DNA of 64,000 nucleotides, from NCBI GenBank assembly GCA_018806915.1, contig JAGKQI010000098.1, positions 3,100,001 to 3,164,000 on the forward strand, in the 5' to 3' direction. Positions 53,147-63,117 of this stretch are shown piece after piece. Within the stretch, counting starts at the first letter, position 1. Each line of letters starts with the position of its first letter. The notes under the pieces are model-generated. The model did not search any database. It was given only the letters and a program-made list of their open reading frames with translations, and was not told the DNA's origin. The DNA comes from Phytophthora colocasiae (Eukaryota; Oomycota; Peronosporomycetes; Peronosporales; Peronosporaceae). A program made the position numbers and the translations under genes.

Positions 53147-56100
53147 ATGGACCTACGGCTGAAGTTCCTGGACTTCGACAGCGTGGAACGCTGCTTGGTC
53201 TTGGACCTGGATTCGAGGTACGACCTCATCCTTGGTATGGCGTGGCTGGAGCGCCACGAGCCATGGATCGACTGGAGGTCGAAGACCTTAGGTGCTACGC
53301 ACTTCTCTCCTAGTGGAGCTTTGGCGAGTCATGAACCCACCTCTGCTAGGAAGCAGAAGCGCTATTGGCGCGAGCATCGAGCCGAGTCGGCAATGATGCT
53401 GGAAGTCGGTGTGTCCGAGTTAGTGGACAGCACCGAGTGCGAGGATCGCAGCCCTGTTGAGCGCATAGCGCTGGTTGGCAGTGAGTCAACGTGTGGGCAA
53501 AGCTCACGTAACCCGAGTGACGCCGGTCATGGACCGTCACTGGATGCCGATGGCATCGGGCCTTACCAGGCCGTGAACTGTGGGGCGGCACGTACTCCGT
53601 CGAGTGATACTGGTCGTGGACCAAGTCGATCGCTGAGTGTCTCTGACACTGGACCTGTTACGGTCATTGATTGTGCAGCGGCACGTACTCCGCTGAGCGG
53701 CATCGGTCGTCGACCGAGTGGATCGCTGAGTGTCCCTGACACTGGGCCGAGAGAGGCCGAAACTTGTGCGACGGCACGTACTCCGTCGAGTAGACGATCT
53801 TCGGCTAGGCGAAGACGTCGTAAGGCCCTTCGGGCGAGACGCTCTGCGTCTGAGTCATCCGTGACGTCAAGTGCCGACGCACCGGAGGGCTGTGGACAGC
53901 TATACACTCTGGTTGATGGAGTGGGCGGTAGTGCCGAAGGCAGTGTCCTGCTGGACGACTTGCCAAGTGTTGACAAGCTCCTTGAGCTAGAAGAGATGTC
54001 CTTCGCCGACTTTGGCGATGCCTTGAAGGCTGGCGAATTCGCCGAGGTGGTCATCGTTCGACCTGAGGAGGAGTTAAACTCGTCGTCCCTCGTTGACGAG
54101 TCCGTCTTGGCCGAAGTCAAGAAGGCGTTGAACGCCAGGAGTGGATCGGAGATCCTCAAGAATCCCTCGGATCCCTTCCACTCCTTGCTGAAGGAATATG
54201 GAGACGTTGTCTCGAAGGAACCACCGAGTGGCCTGCCTCCCGACCGAGGCGTTCGTCATGAGATCGACTTAGTTCCCGGAACTAAGTACTGCGTGACCCG
54301 ACAGTGGCCTCTTCCTAAAGAGCAATGCGACGTCATTGACGCCTTCTTCCGTGCGAAGCACGCGGCGGGTCTCGTGCGCGAGAGCAAGTCTCCGCATTCC
54401 GCGCCAACGTTCTGTGTCAGAAAGCCGAATGGCAAGTGGCGTATCGTTCACGCTTTTAACAAGCTCAACACTGCCACGATTCCGGCGCAGACGCCGATTC
54501 CTAGGAAGGATGTTCTTCAGAACAACATGGTGGGTTGCACCATGTACAGTGCACTCGACTTAGTCGATGGGTACTATCAGCTGCTCATGCGAGCCAGTGA
54601 TATTCCGCTTACAGCGGTGAGCACCCCGAGCGGTATGCTCTGGGAGTGGCTCGTCATGCCCCAAGGGCTCTCGAACGCGCCCGCAACGTTCAATCGTCTA
54701 GTGACGCAGCTGTTCAGGCCCCTACGGGCATTCGCACAAACGTACTTTGACGACGTGTTCGTCCACAGTCAGGCCGAACACGGCAAGACTGACGTTGAGG
54801 TGCACGTGGAACACGTGAGAGCTGTGCTCGAGTGCATGCGCACGAACAAGCTGTACGCCAACGCAGACAAGTGCGTCTTTGGCGCGGAAGAAATCCCCTT
54901 CCTAGGGTGCTTCATTGGGAAGCATGGCCTTCGTGCTGATCCAGCAAAGGTCAAGGCCATTGTGGATTGGCCGGTTCCCTTGAACCAGAAGGACTTGTGT
55001 AAGTGGCTGGGTTTGGCCAACTACTTGCACAAGTACAGCGAGAACTACGCTGAGTTGGCTCGGCCACTGACGGATCTCCTTAAGAAGGATGCCGAGTGGG
55101 TATGGCGTGCCGAGCACGAGAATGCGTTCACTTGTATCAAGGATAGCCTGCTTCAGGCACCGATACTGGCGCTGCCAGACCCCGCTCGTCCGTTTATTGT
55201 CGTCTGTGACGCCTCGGACTTTGCCATCGGCAGTGCTTTGCTACAAGCGGACGCCGAAGGGCGCGAACGCGTCATTGCGTTTGAGTCGCGACAGCTCAAG
55301 GCTGCTGAGAAGAACTATCCAGTTCATGACAAGGAGCTACTTGCGATGAAGTACGCTCTCGTCAAATTCAGGGTTCACCTGCTCGGCTCCAAGCCGTTTG
55401 TGATCTACACGGATCATGCGTCACTACGCACAGCGACGCAGTCGCCTCACCTCTCGCAGAGGATGGCCCGATGGCTCTCCTTCTTTGCGGAGTATAACTT
55501 CGAGGTGAAGTACAAGCCTGGCAGGCAGAACGTCCTCGCTGACGCGTTATCACGTCGCCCGGACTATGAGTTATCTCATGTCACCTCGGTGACGTCGTCC
55601 GTGACGGACATGGTTCGAGCAGCGTACGCTCAGGACGACTCTTGTGTCGCGTTGCTCCAAGCTCTGGGGAGCGATGAGTTTAAAGACTCAAAGGTGACTC
55701 TGTCACGACGCCTAAAGGCGAGACTCCATCGCTACAGCCTGGAAGGCGGTCTGCTGTACTACAGCACGGGTCAGGATGACCCACCACGAGTGGTAGTTCC
55801 TCACGATGAGGATCTGAAGTACCGTATCCTCTATGAGGCTCACGACACACCCACAGGCGGCCACCTCGGTCGCGAGAAGACGTACGGCTCGGTGAGCTCC
55901 ATGTACTGGTGGCCGAAGATGTACAAGTGGGTCAGCACATATGTACGCACGTGCGAGACGTGTCAGCGGGTTAAACCCTCGCCGCATGCGGCTGCGCCTT
56001 TGGCGAGCTTACCTGTACCCTCTGGGTGTTGGCAGTCCATAAGTATGGACTTTGTGTTTGGCCTGCCGAAGGACTCGGCAGGCAACACGGGCGTGGTGGT

Positions 56101-57553
56101 CTTTGTTGACCGTCTGAGCAAGATGGCTCATCTAGCGGCTGTGCCGGACACCGTCGATGGTGCTGGTACAGCGATGATCTTCATCGATCGGGTCTTCCGC
56201 CAGCATGGGCTGCCTGAGACCATTGTCTCGGATCGAGATCCCCGTTTCACGGGTCACTTCTGGACGTCCGTCTTCAAGGTGCTGGGCACTCGACTGGACA
56301 TGTCCACGGCGGACCATCCGCAGACCGACGGTCAGACCGAACGCGTGAACCGCGTTCTGGAGGACATCCTCCGCAGCGTATGCGCTGAAACGCCGAAGCG
56401 TTGGAGCGCTATGCTCCCTCTCGTTGAGTTCTCCATGAACAATGCGGTGCATGCCTCGACAGGCTTCACCCCGTTCTACGTGAACGGCCTTGCGCACCCG
56501 CGCGTTCCGCTCACTCCGCCACGCGGTAGCCTTGGGCTTGGTGGGGGAGAGGCTGTGCCGTCGCTCGACTCCGAGCTTGCTGATATCAGCCCTTCTGCTG
56601 TGCGTAAACAAGTCGATGACTTCCTCTCGGTGAGATTGAGCGTCTTACGCCGTGTACGTGACGCGATGGCTGAAAGCCAAGACGTTCAGAAGGAACAAGC
56701 GGATACAAAAGGTAGAAGCAATGTATGGGAATTTAAGGTCGGTGACCAGGTTTTATTAAACGCTAAGAACCTACCTACACATGCAGTGTCAAATGTCTTT
56801 AAGACGAAATTGCGTCCGCGTTTCATCGGACCATTTACGGTCGTGGCCAAGAAGGGCCTGGCATACACGCTTGACTTGCCAAAGCGGATGCGAACACACC
56901 CGGTGTTCTACGTCGGCTTGCTTAAGCCATATCGGAACCCCGCGGGGGTGAGCGCGGAGGCGCTGGCACCGACGACACGTGCCCAGGCTGCGTCATCTGC
57001 AGCAGCAACGTCACCTGACCTCGCAACTCAGCGAGCTGAAGCTCCTGCTGGTGCAGGCGAGCAGTCAGGGACTGAGGACCTTCGAGCCAAGCCATCCGGC
57101 TTTCAATCTCCTCCATGTCATGAGCGAGACGGGCATGCGAATGCCAAACACTCTCGACGTTCCCTTGAAGGGACTGAGTCTGACTCCGGAGAGTACCGAT
57201 CGAGTGATCGAGTTGGTACCAGGCGCGATGCGACAAATAGCGCTCGTCACACTCATCGAGTACGGCGTTCCGCAGCGAATCGGCCTCCTCCGCCGTTGCT
57301 CGATGAGCAGGGGACTCCCCACTACCACGTGGAGCGCCTGATGGCGCGGCGTCGCCACCGTAGTCAAAACCAGTATCTGGTGAAGTGGCGTGGATATCCT
57401 CATTCCCAAAACTCGTGGGAGTTTGAAGGGTCCCTGAGGCAGGACTGCCCTGACGTCGTGGACGCTTTTGATCGCGAAGATCGGGGCGCCCGGAGGGCTC
57501 GAGGTCGACCACTCGGTCGACACCCGCTTCTCACCACTAGTGTGAGAAGCTGA
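53147..57553 (+). CDS. Gypsy element 2 pol: RT, RNase H, integrase, chromodomain
   Basis: 1468 uninterrupted codons. After a disordered segment with three repeats (SLSVSDTGP and variants, residues about 150-220) come RT (WRIVHAFNKLN; SALDLVDGYYQL; VMPQGLSNAPATF; TYFDDVFVHS, with F in the xDD box), RNase H (VVCDASDFAIGSALL; KELLAMKYALVKFR; YTDHASLRT), integrase (HHCC: HLGRE...CETCQRV; DDE: MDFVFGLP, SDRDPRF, TDGQTERVNR) and a C-terminal chromodomain (YHVERLMARRR, YLVKWRGYPHSQNSWEF). The chromodomain classes it as a chromovirus and normally guides integration through histone marks. Its last approximately 210 codons overlap the antisense coding region. Confidence 0.95.
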   Translation: MDLRLKFLDFDSVERCLVLDLDSRYDLILGMAWLERHEPWIDWRSKTLGATHFSPSGALASHEPTSARKQKRYWREHRAESAMMLEVGVSELVDSTECEDRSPVERIALVGSESTCGQSSRNPSDAGHGPSLDADGIGPYQAVNCGAARTPSSDTGRGPSRSLSVSDTGPVTVIDCAAARTPLSGIGRRPSGSLSVPDTGPREAETCATARTPSSRRSSARRRRRKALRARRSASESSVTSSADAPEGCGQLYTLVDGVGGSAEGSVLLDDLPSVDKLLELEEMSFADFGDALKAGEFAEVVIVRPEEELNSSSLVDESVLAEVKKALNARSGSEILKNPSDPFHSLLKEYGDVVSKEPPSGLPPDRGVRHEIDLVPGTKYCVTRQWPLPKEQCDVIDAFFRAKHAAGLVRESKSPHSAPTFCVRKPNGKWRIVHAFNKLNTATIPAQTPIPRKDVLQNNMVGCTMYSALDLVDGYYQLLMRASDIPLTAVSTPSGMLWEWLVMPQGLSNAPATFNRLVTQLFRPLRAFAQTYFDDVFVHSQAEHGKTDVEVHVEHVRAVLECMRTNKLYANADKCVFGAEEIPFLGCFIGKHGLRADPAKVKAIVDWPVPLNQKDLCKWLGLANYLHKYSENYAELARPLTDLLKKDAEWVWRAEHENAFTCIKDSLLQAPILALPDPARPFIVVCDASDFAIGSALLQADAEGRERVIAFESRQLKAAEKNYPVHDKELLAMKYALVKFRVHLLGSKPFVIYTDHASLRTATQSPHLSQRMARWLSFFAEYNFEVKYKPGRQNVLADALSRRPDYELSHVTSVTSSVTDMVRAAYAQDDSCVALLQALGSDEFKDSKVTLSRRLKARLHRYSLEGGLLYYSTGQDDPPRVVVPHDEDLKYRILYEAHDTPTGGHLGREKTYGSVSSMYWWPKMYKWVSTYVRTCETCQRVKPSPHAAAPLASLPVPSGCWQSISMDFVFGLPKDSAGNTGVVVFVDRLSKMAHLAAVPDTVDGAGTAMIFIDRVFRQHGLPETIVSDRDPRFTGHFWTSVFKVLGTRLDMSTADHPQTDGQTERVNRVLEDILRSVCAETPKRWSAMLPLVEFSMNNAVHASTGFTPFYVNGLAHPRVPLTPPRGSLGLGGGEAVPSLDSELADISPSAVRKQVDDFLSVRLSVLRRVRDAMAESQDVQKEQADTKGRSNVWEFKVGDQVLLNAKNLPTHAVSNVFKTKLRPRFIGPFTVVAKKGLAYTLDLPKRMRTHPVFYVGLLKPYRNPAGVSAEALAPTTRAQAASSAAATSPDLATQRAEAPAGAGEQSGTEDLRAKPSGFQSPPCHERDGHANAKHSRRSLEGTESDSGEYRSSDRVGTRRDATNSARHTHRVRRSAANRPPPPLLDEQGTPHYHVERLMARRRHRSQNQYLVKWRGYPHSQNSWEFEGSLRQDCPDVVDAFDREDRGARRARGRPLGRHPLLTTSVRS

Positions 57554-58742
57554 CGGACTAACAGCCGAGCTCAGGCTCTGGTCCGTGGCTGGCACAGCCA
57601 GCGAGTCTCCCTCGGAGACTGAAGGAGCATCCTGCGAAGCAGGGATAGTGGCCTGAGAGGCGGGAGCCACTGCCGTCGTGTGACGAGGAAAGCGGCCGGG
57701 CCGCACGCGTATCTTCGCGTACTGGAAGAGTAGACCTCGGGCGAGGCGGACGTCCACCTCGGCGCAGCTCTCCATGAGCCGGTCAAACGACGCGAGCTTC
57801 CGTGAAGCCTCGGCCCAGGTGGCCACATGGACCATGTAGTCCCGGGTGGTCTCTCCGGTTTGGAGCAGGAGTGGATAAGTCCTCATCTGAGGCACAGACT
57901 CCCGTCGCCGTTGCTTATCTAAGCGTTGCCGATACTCGGCGAGTGTGCACACCTGCGGGGTCAGGAAACGCTCATGGAGCCCCCTGTCGCTGCTGAGTCT
58001 CAGCCACCGTACGTGGAGGATTGCCTATGGCGTAACCATGCAGGTTTGGCTGCGCCATCAACTGCTTCACCTGCTCGGCAGGGTCGCGTGGCTCGAAGCC
58101 GTAGTCGCGCCGCGACGAAGTCCCCACGATGTCCCGTTGGACCGGTCGACGTGACTCTGGAGCACCGCTCAGGGAAGCCTCCTGTGCCTCATCCAGAGGG
58201 TTGGTGATCGCGTCTTCGACTCCCTTGAGTGACTCTGGCTCATCGCGAGCAGGAAGCGGTGGTGCGTTGCGCAACGCGTTGAGCACGAGGCTCGAAGGTC
58301 CCTCCGGGAACGGATTGGGCTGCCGCAGCTGCCGAGGAATTGAGTACCGACGCGGATCGCGTGGAGAGCGCATCTCAGATCGGGTCGTCCGAGGGCTCGC
58401 AGGAGCAGGAGACGCATGGGCATCGCCCTGTTCGGACTCCTCGTAGTCCACTTCGACCTCGCCTTCCTCTGTAGGAGAGCGACGTGGGTCGCGCGTCGGC
58501 GACGCTGTCGTTTACTCGAAGGGTGAGCCACCGCTACCACTTGACGTCGGGCTGGCCTTGAACATCGCTCCGTAGCGAAGGCGAGACGCCGCGAAATACT
58601 CCGAATCGGAGAGCGTGAGAGGAGCCGAGGGCTCAGACCGGAAAGCGCTGAGGCGCTGGGGCGTAGACGCCTGGTCACTGGACACCTCAGGAGCGGTTGG
58701 CTCGCTGGGGAGAATTGGAGAATGTGCTCGTTGCCCGCGCAC
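56922..58742 (-). pseudogene. Antisense coding region in Gypsy element 2
   Basis: On the strand opposite pol, a protein-like sequence of roughly 580 codons can be followed across one nonsense codon (58512) and two frame changes (near 57960 and 57500). Parts: MRGQRAHSPILPSEPTAPEV (58742 down); DYEESEQGDAHASPAPASPR and RRYSIPRQLRQPNPFPEGPS; MCTLAEYRQRLDKQRRRESV and LLQTGETTRDYMVHVATWAE; then a coiled coil SLRNAVLDECDERYLSHRAW and EEIESRMAWLEGPQSLTARL. I recognise no domain. The region from 57554 to 58742 is free of sense coding, so this is not just a shadow of pol. Antisense genes near the 3' end are known in some plant Gypsy elements; the role here is unknown. Confidence 0.5.
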
Positions 58743-58850
58743 TCTCGTTGAGAGATTTCTTTTATCGGAAAGTTGCCGGTGACAGGCCTTGACAAGGCAG
58801 TTATGTCTACAGTTGTAGATACTCCGTATCCACGGTTTGGTGGGGGAGGG

Positions 58851-59262
58851 TGTAACGGGGTTACACGGCGCTGCGCGCCTTGGCTACAATAGGTGTGGTA
58901 TACACCATCCAGGTCACAAGTCACAGATCCGTGTACAACACATAGTGTTTCTCACACGTCACATATGTAGCCAGTTGCTGGCTGTTAGCTCAGAGCCACA
59001 CATTACATTTGATTAGGATTTAGTATGTTAGATACTAAATCCGTTACATTCAGGATTAGGGCAATAAAATAAATAAAAATCAGTTTGCATTTTACATAAT
59101 TAGTGTTAGTTCCTTTATTATAGGGACACTGATTGTGAGAGTCCCGTATTTAGTGGACTACTTGGTTCTTGTATAGAACCGAAGGCTAGTGCCTTGCAAG
59201 CAGGACTCTACGAGTCAACCCAACTTCCTCTGTGCCGTGCACACCTACGCAGCCCCGCTGCA
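58851..59262 (+). repeat. 3' LTR of Gypsy element 2
   Basis: 412 bp, apparently identical to 51395-51806; preceded by the purine-rich GGTGGGGGAGGG tract (polypurine tract). Confidence 0.95.
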
Positions 59263-59279
59263 CGCAATCTCCCAGACAT
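59263..59279 (-). pseudogene. Start codon and first codons of Fanzor copy 2, cut off by the Gypsy insertion
   Basis: Minus strand from 59279 reads M-S-G-R and then enters the right CGCAA duplication (59263-59267). Copy 1 has M-S-G-K followed by L-R-L-P-P-D-K, showing where this fragment joins 51394. Confidence 0.8.
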
Positions 59280-59390
59280 GGTGTCGACTTCTGCGGATCG
59301 ACGGCTCGGAACGGTGAGGAAGCGACGGGGTTTGTAGTAGAAGAGTTGAGACGCTAACTTGTTGTTGTTGTTGCTTGTTCTTGTGAGGGC

Positions 59391-59406
59391 AAAATGCAGA
59401 ATGAAT
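59391..59406 (-). promoter_or_regulatory. Oomycete core-promoter match upstream of Fanzor copy 2
   Basis: Minus strand ATTCATTCTGCATTTT matches 14 of 16 positions of the oomycete core consensus, about 110 bp before the Fanzor ATG and downstream of the ion-channel stop. It may be the original promoter of the gene at 48341-49054. Confidence 0.5.
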
Positions 59407-59518
59407 ATATTTTTGTTGGTTTGGTTCTTTTCGATAGCACCCTCTTTTTCTGTTTCCTCCCAGGGCTCCGCTCTAGGAACAACACCTTCCTCATACAAAC
59501 ATGAGCACACTTGGCTCT

Positions 59519-61282
59519 TCAAGCAGCTCGATTACGGCAGCAGAGATGCTCTGCGCTGGCTGGGATTCCTCGTGCTCCGGCGTTGGGGATTGGCAAGCAG
59601 CAGCACTTTACTGATTGTCGTTGGCACTGGGTTGCTGCTTGTACTCTGGCGTCGTGCTGCTTTGTTGACGCCCATGACATCAACACGCTGGTCATGGGTT
59701 GCTCGTGCACCAACTTGCTTTGTGTCGTCAAATGTTCGTAATATTCATGAATCCGTCTCCGTAACGACGGAGGAAGTTGTAACTTCTTGGTCATGGCGTA
59801 GACTTCCTCCATTTTCCGTTGGTACTCTGTGGTGGTAGCGTTGAAGTTGGACACTAAAACTGCAACGTGACCGAACACAACAGCTAAAACGATGGAGCCG
59901 ACGAGCACTGAGAGTGATGCGAAGACGTTTTGACTGGCAGTTGCAGTTGGAACTGCGTTCCCTTGTAGTAATGTTAGAGCTGAATAGAAACTCGCTGCAT
60001 ACTGGTCTCCCCATGCAGAACTGCCTTCGTAGAACGGGTCACTTTTCTGAAGTAGAACAGTCCACACACAAGCGATGTAGTGCGAGATGAAAAGTAGAGC
60101 GACAACAATCACTGCGATACGGAAGAGATGCGAATAGCGCGAGTATTGGAGCCAGGCCCACAAGGCACTTCCCGCTCCGTTTTGGTTGGATCGAATCAAC
60201 CACATTATCCGTATGAAGCGTAGAATGTAGGCGAGACGTGTTGAACTAAGTCCACCGAAAATGAAAGACAACCACCGATTCTCCTCGTCGTGGGGGTTAA
60301 CTGGTAGGAAAAGTGAAATGACCAGTAATACGTCGAGAACAAGTCGAGTTTTGATGTAGTTCCAGAGAATATTCCAGTGTGAAATGAAAACAGTTCCAGT
60401 TGTAGTTGTATATCCTGTGTGCAGCGTTAGTATGACGTCAATGCTCAGTACAATACCAACAACAGCTCCAACATCAGTGACTGAGAGTTGTTCTGGAAAA
60501 GCAAGATCAAGGGGTAACCACAGAACGTAAGCAACTGTGATCAGTAAAACCACCACGTATCTTGCCTGTGAGAGTCTGGAAAAGGGTGAAATTGGCGCCA
60601 AAAGCTTGTGTTTCCAAGTGCGCAGTCTTACAATCGCTGGTTCAAATGCAGTTCCCCAATTGTAGACTTCCTCGACTGGATTCCCATTGATATTGTGACT
60701 ATTGCTGCTTTGAGACTGAAGCTTTGAAGTCAATTCATCGCCTTCACCAGCTAAGCTGACGTTGTTACCAGAGTACAAGGAGGAATGTTTTCGTCGTAAT
60801 TGATGTCTATGTTCTTCTTGTTCAAGATCATTTTCTTCTTCTTCACTTCTGTTTAAATCGTCATCTTGTCTGTGGGAGGAATTAAATGAGCTGCGTTTAT
60901 CATCAGTTTGTGCTGTTCTAGTGGAGGGCGAGCGCTGGAGTTGTCGTATCTGGAACCGCTCTACAATGTCTTCGTACGGACTCACGTTTATCTCCTTATC
61001 CTCATTAGCACTACGAGTCAACCCGAAGACCATTGGAGGTGAAGATTCACCCAGAACTCGTCGAGTTGTACTTCTACGCAAGAGCTTCAGCTTGTTATCT
61101 TCTGCATTTGATTCTGGAATAGTCTGTGGTCTGGAGGTTGCCACCAAGCTCGAATGTCGTCGCGTGATCTTCACATTCCTCTTTGACAGGGAAAAACCTG
61201 CAATTGCAAAATGTTTTGGTTTAATCCTAGCTTTGTCTTCGCTCATCGATCCTCCAACTGTAGTAGCGGCGCGTTCATTCAT
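59519..61282 (-). CDS. Six-TM voltage-gated-like ion channel without visible cNBD
   Basis: 587 residues. The long N-terminus is disordered and acidic (RSEEEENDLEQEEHRHQL). The channel core starts near residue 235: S1 YVVVLLITVAYVLWLPLDLA, S2 VVGIVLSIDVILTLHTGY, S3 LVLDVLLVISLFLPV, an S4 with spaced Arg (RLAYILRFIRIMWLIR), S5 IAVIVVALLFISHYIACVWT, a pore helix and S6 SVLVGSIVLAVVFGHVAVLV. The C-linker opening (RKMEEVYAMTKKLQLPPSLR, RRIHEYYEHL) is that of CNBD-family (EAG/HCN-like) channels, but sequence after EYYEHL is not the expected C-linker and cyclic-nucleotide domain. The pore loop reads TLLQGNAVPTAT rather than GYG/GFG. The C-terminus is either truncated, or spliced in a way I cannot see. 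Confidence 0.8.
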   Translation of the reverse strand: MNERAATTVGGSMSEDKARIKPKHFAIAGFSLSKRNVKITRRHSSLVATSRPQTIPESNAEDNKLKLLRRSTTRRVLGESSPPMVFGLTRSANEDKEINVSPYEDIVERFQIRQLQRSPSTRTAQTDDKRSSFNSSHRQDDDLNRSEEEENDLEQEEHRHQLRRKHSSLYSGNNVSLAGEGDELTSKLQSQSSNSHNINGNPVEEVYNWGTAFEPAIVRLRTWKHKLLAPISPFSRLSQARYVVVLLITVAYVLWLPLDLAFPEQLSVTDVGAVVGIVLSIDVILTLHTGYTTTTGTVFISHWNILWNYIKTRLVLDVLLVISLFLPVNPHDEENRWLSFIFGGLSSTRLAYILRFIRIMWLIRSNQNGAGSALWAWLQYSRYSHLFRIAVIVVALLFISHYIACVWTVLLQKSDPFYEGSSAWGDQYAASFYSALTLLQGNAVPTATASQNVFASLSVLVGSIVLAVVFGHVAVLVSNFNATTTEYQRKMEEVYAMTKKLQLPPSLRRRIHEYYEHLTTQSKLVHEQPMTSVLMSWASTKQHDARVQAATQCQRQSVKCCCLPIPNAGARGIPASAEHLCCRNRAA

Positions 61283-61426
61283 GGCAGAAGAGGATAAAGT
61301 TTTCCGTTATGTCCAACTTTAGCAGCCCCCCCCCCTCAAGTGTCTACTTGAGGCAGACTTCCGGGAAGTTTCGATGATCAATTTCTATGAGGATAAAATA
61401 TCTTTGAATGCATTTTACGACAAAGT

Positions 61427-62862
61427 CTAGTTTTCAGTGCAGTTAACAGACAGCAAGCAGTTCCAATCCAACCGCTTTGTGAAGTAAGCGGTGACATGGC
61501 GTCCGTAGTCACGCCACTTCTCCCATTCTGCTTGTTTCTCGGGTGGAAGCTCTAAAAACAAATCCTTGGTCATCCCGTGGTCATTCTCAGTATCATGCAG
61601 CATCATCGAAGCTGTCACTTGATCGTAACGTAAACGTTGGTGGCCTCGGACGATCGACATCTTTCGACTCGGATCGTTACTGAAGACCACACGTTCCCCA
61701 AATGGAACTTTACGCTTGAGTGAACGACCAACACCAGTTTGAATGAATCCATTCTTCGGCAATCCAGTGATGTCCGCCAGAGTATTGAGCATATCGTACT
61801 GCTCCACAGCATCTTCAATGACTAAACCAGCAGATTCACCCAGTCTTCCTTCAGCAATAATGGCTCCAGCCACTCGAGTAACAGATTCCTCATGGGTATT
61901 CGTAACGTCAGCTTCAGGTGCTTGTCCGTGATCTCCAACGATGACAACAATGGTATCGTTTAGAACTCCCTCCTTCTCCATACGATCCATGAATTTTCCC
62001 AAGTGTACGTCTGTGAAGTGCCGCATTTCTAGGTAGTTCCGAATATCTTTCGCGTTCTTCTCGCCTTCGTAAAGGGCGGAAAAGTCTGGTTTTTCAGCCT
62101 CAGCGTACCATTTCGGCCGCTCCTTAAAAGGGGCGTGGCTGGAGATCGTGTAGTGCGTCACAAACAAAGGTTTCTTGGCTTCTCCACTCACTTTCCTAAC
62201 TCTTTAGTGATCCAACTTCTCAATGAGCATATCACCCAGAAGCTGCAAGTTCACATCGTCATGTACACCCCATTTAAATGCACGATGTTCCTCCCCAAAC
62301 CATTGGTCGCGTGTAATACCGAGTCTGCTTTCAGCCAGACGAACCATCTCTTTAGACTCCAACACGACATCGTAGCCATGCGAAGGGAGAAACACGTTCC
62401 AGTTCTCAAAACGTGTCGGACAGCCAGTGGTGAAGAAAGTCTCGTATCCTTTGGCTTTGAAGAACTGTGGTAATCCTGAAAGTTTCGTTTTCTTCCTTCC
62501 TCCAGTGATTCCAGTTCTTAAAGTACTGTCGTACGGTACCTGAGCGAACAACAGACTCTCCAATGATCGACTCGTAGGAGTACTTGACCACAAGTTCCTC
62601 AGAGCGACGCCACGCTTAGCCCATCGGTCGAAATTTGGAGTAATAGTCATATTTGTCCCTTTGAATAAATTAGACGGGTCTTCTTCTCCTACGAGATACC
62701 TGGAATCTTGAAAGCGGAAAGATTCGACACCAATGACCAGAACGTTAGGTGGATCGTCCTTAGAGACGTCGACATCGAAAGCGAGATCTCCTTGGAAGCC
62801 GGTAGTGCGGCGGTAGAGTGAATTGTCTCCAAAGAGCTCGTGCTTCTCAGTCGGGTGGATAA
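61427..62862 (-). pseudogene. Sulfatase-fold membrane protein paralogue 3, truncated
   Basis: Only the sulfatase domain remains, starting at HPTEKHELFG next to the Copia LTR: VIGVESFRFQDSRYL, TPTSRSLESLLFAQ, HYTISSHAPF, VGDHGQAPEA, VRGHQRLRYD. An in-frame TAA near 62204 (MLIEKLDH-stop) lies where paralogue 2 has Lys/Thr-rich sequence of the same length. The final 250 codons are otherwise open and about as similar to paralogue 2 as the two are to each other elsewhere. The N-terminal membrane part is absent from the window, separated by the Copia insertion. Confidence 0.85.
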
Positions 62863-62866
62863 GAAA

Positions 62867-63093
62867 TGGAATGGGTGATTCTCGCGCCTCGCGCTGTTGT
62901 CTGCTGTAGTGCCTCGCACTAGGTAAGATTGAGAATGAATAAAGGTTGGTGTTGCTAGCTACCTATCTGTCTTGGTTAGCTAACTGTGTGGTAGTTTCTT
63001 GTAGGTTTCTGCGTTGGTTGCTGGTGCCAGGGAGTTGCTGGCGCCAAGGAGTTGCTGGCGCAATACGGTCGGTCGCATGTGCGACTTCCAACA
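62867..63093 (-). repeat. Copia 3' LTR (approximate left limit)
   Basis: Minus strand begins TGTTGGAAGTCGCACATG right after a polypurine run (GAGGAGGAG) and ends ...ATTCCA at the sulfatase junction. About 227 bp. Contains a duplicated GGAGTTGCTGGCGC motif. The right end is firm and the left end is the best TG...CA reading; the partner LTR is outside the window. Confidence 0.65.
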
Positions 63094-63117
63094 CTCCTCC
63101 TCGACAGCAACAATGTC

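Larger units (their letters stand above)
51395..59262 (+). mobile_element. Gypsy (chromovirus) LTR retrotransposon (element 2)
   Basis: 7868 bp. 412-bp LTRs (51395-51806 and 58851-59262) look identical over their whole length, start TGTAAC and end GCTGCA, and a perfect 5-bp CGCAA duplication flanks them. gag-protease-RT-RNase H-integrase-chromodomain order. Insertion is therefore very recent, and its target was the Fanzor copy 2 gene. The gag and protease frames are broken although the LTRs are pristine. A long antisense coding region occupies the 3' third. Confidence 0.95.
49056..59281 (-). mobile_element. Fanzor element, copy 2, interrupted by Gypsy element 2
   Basis: Homology to copy 1 starts at 49056 (GAACTAAAACTC) and ends with the CC before the start codon (59281). 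7.87 kb of this span is the nested Gypsy element plus its duplication. As in copy 1 there is no transposase or terminal repeat, the orientation is sense with the following host gene, and a core-promoter match lies upstream. Confidence 0.7.
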
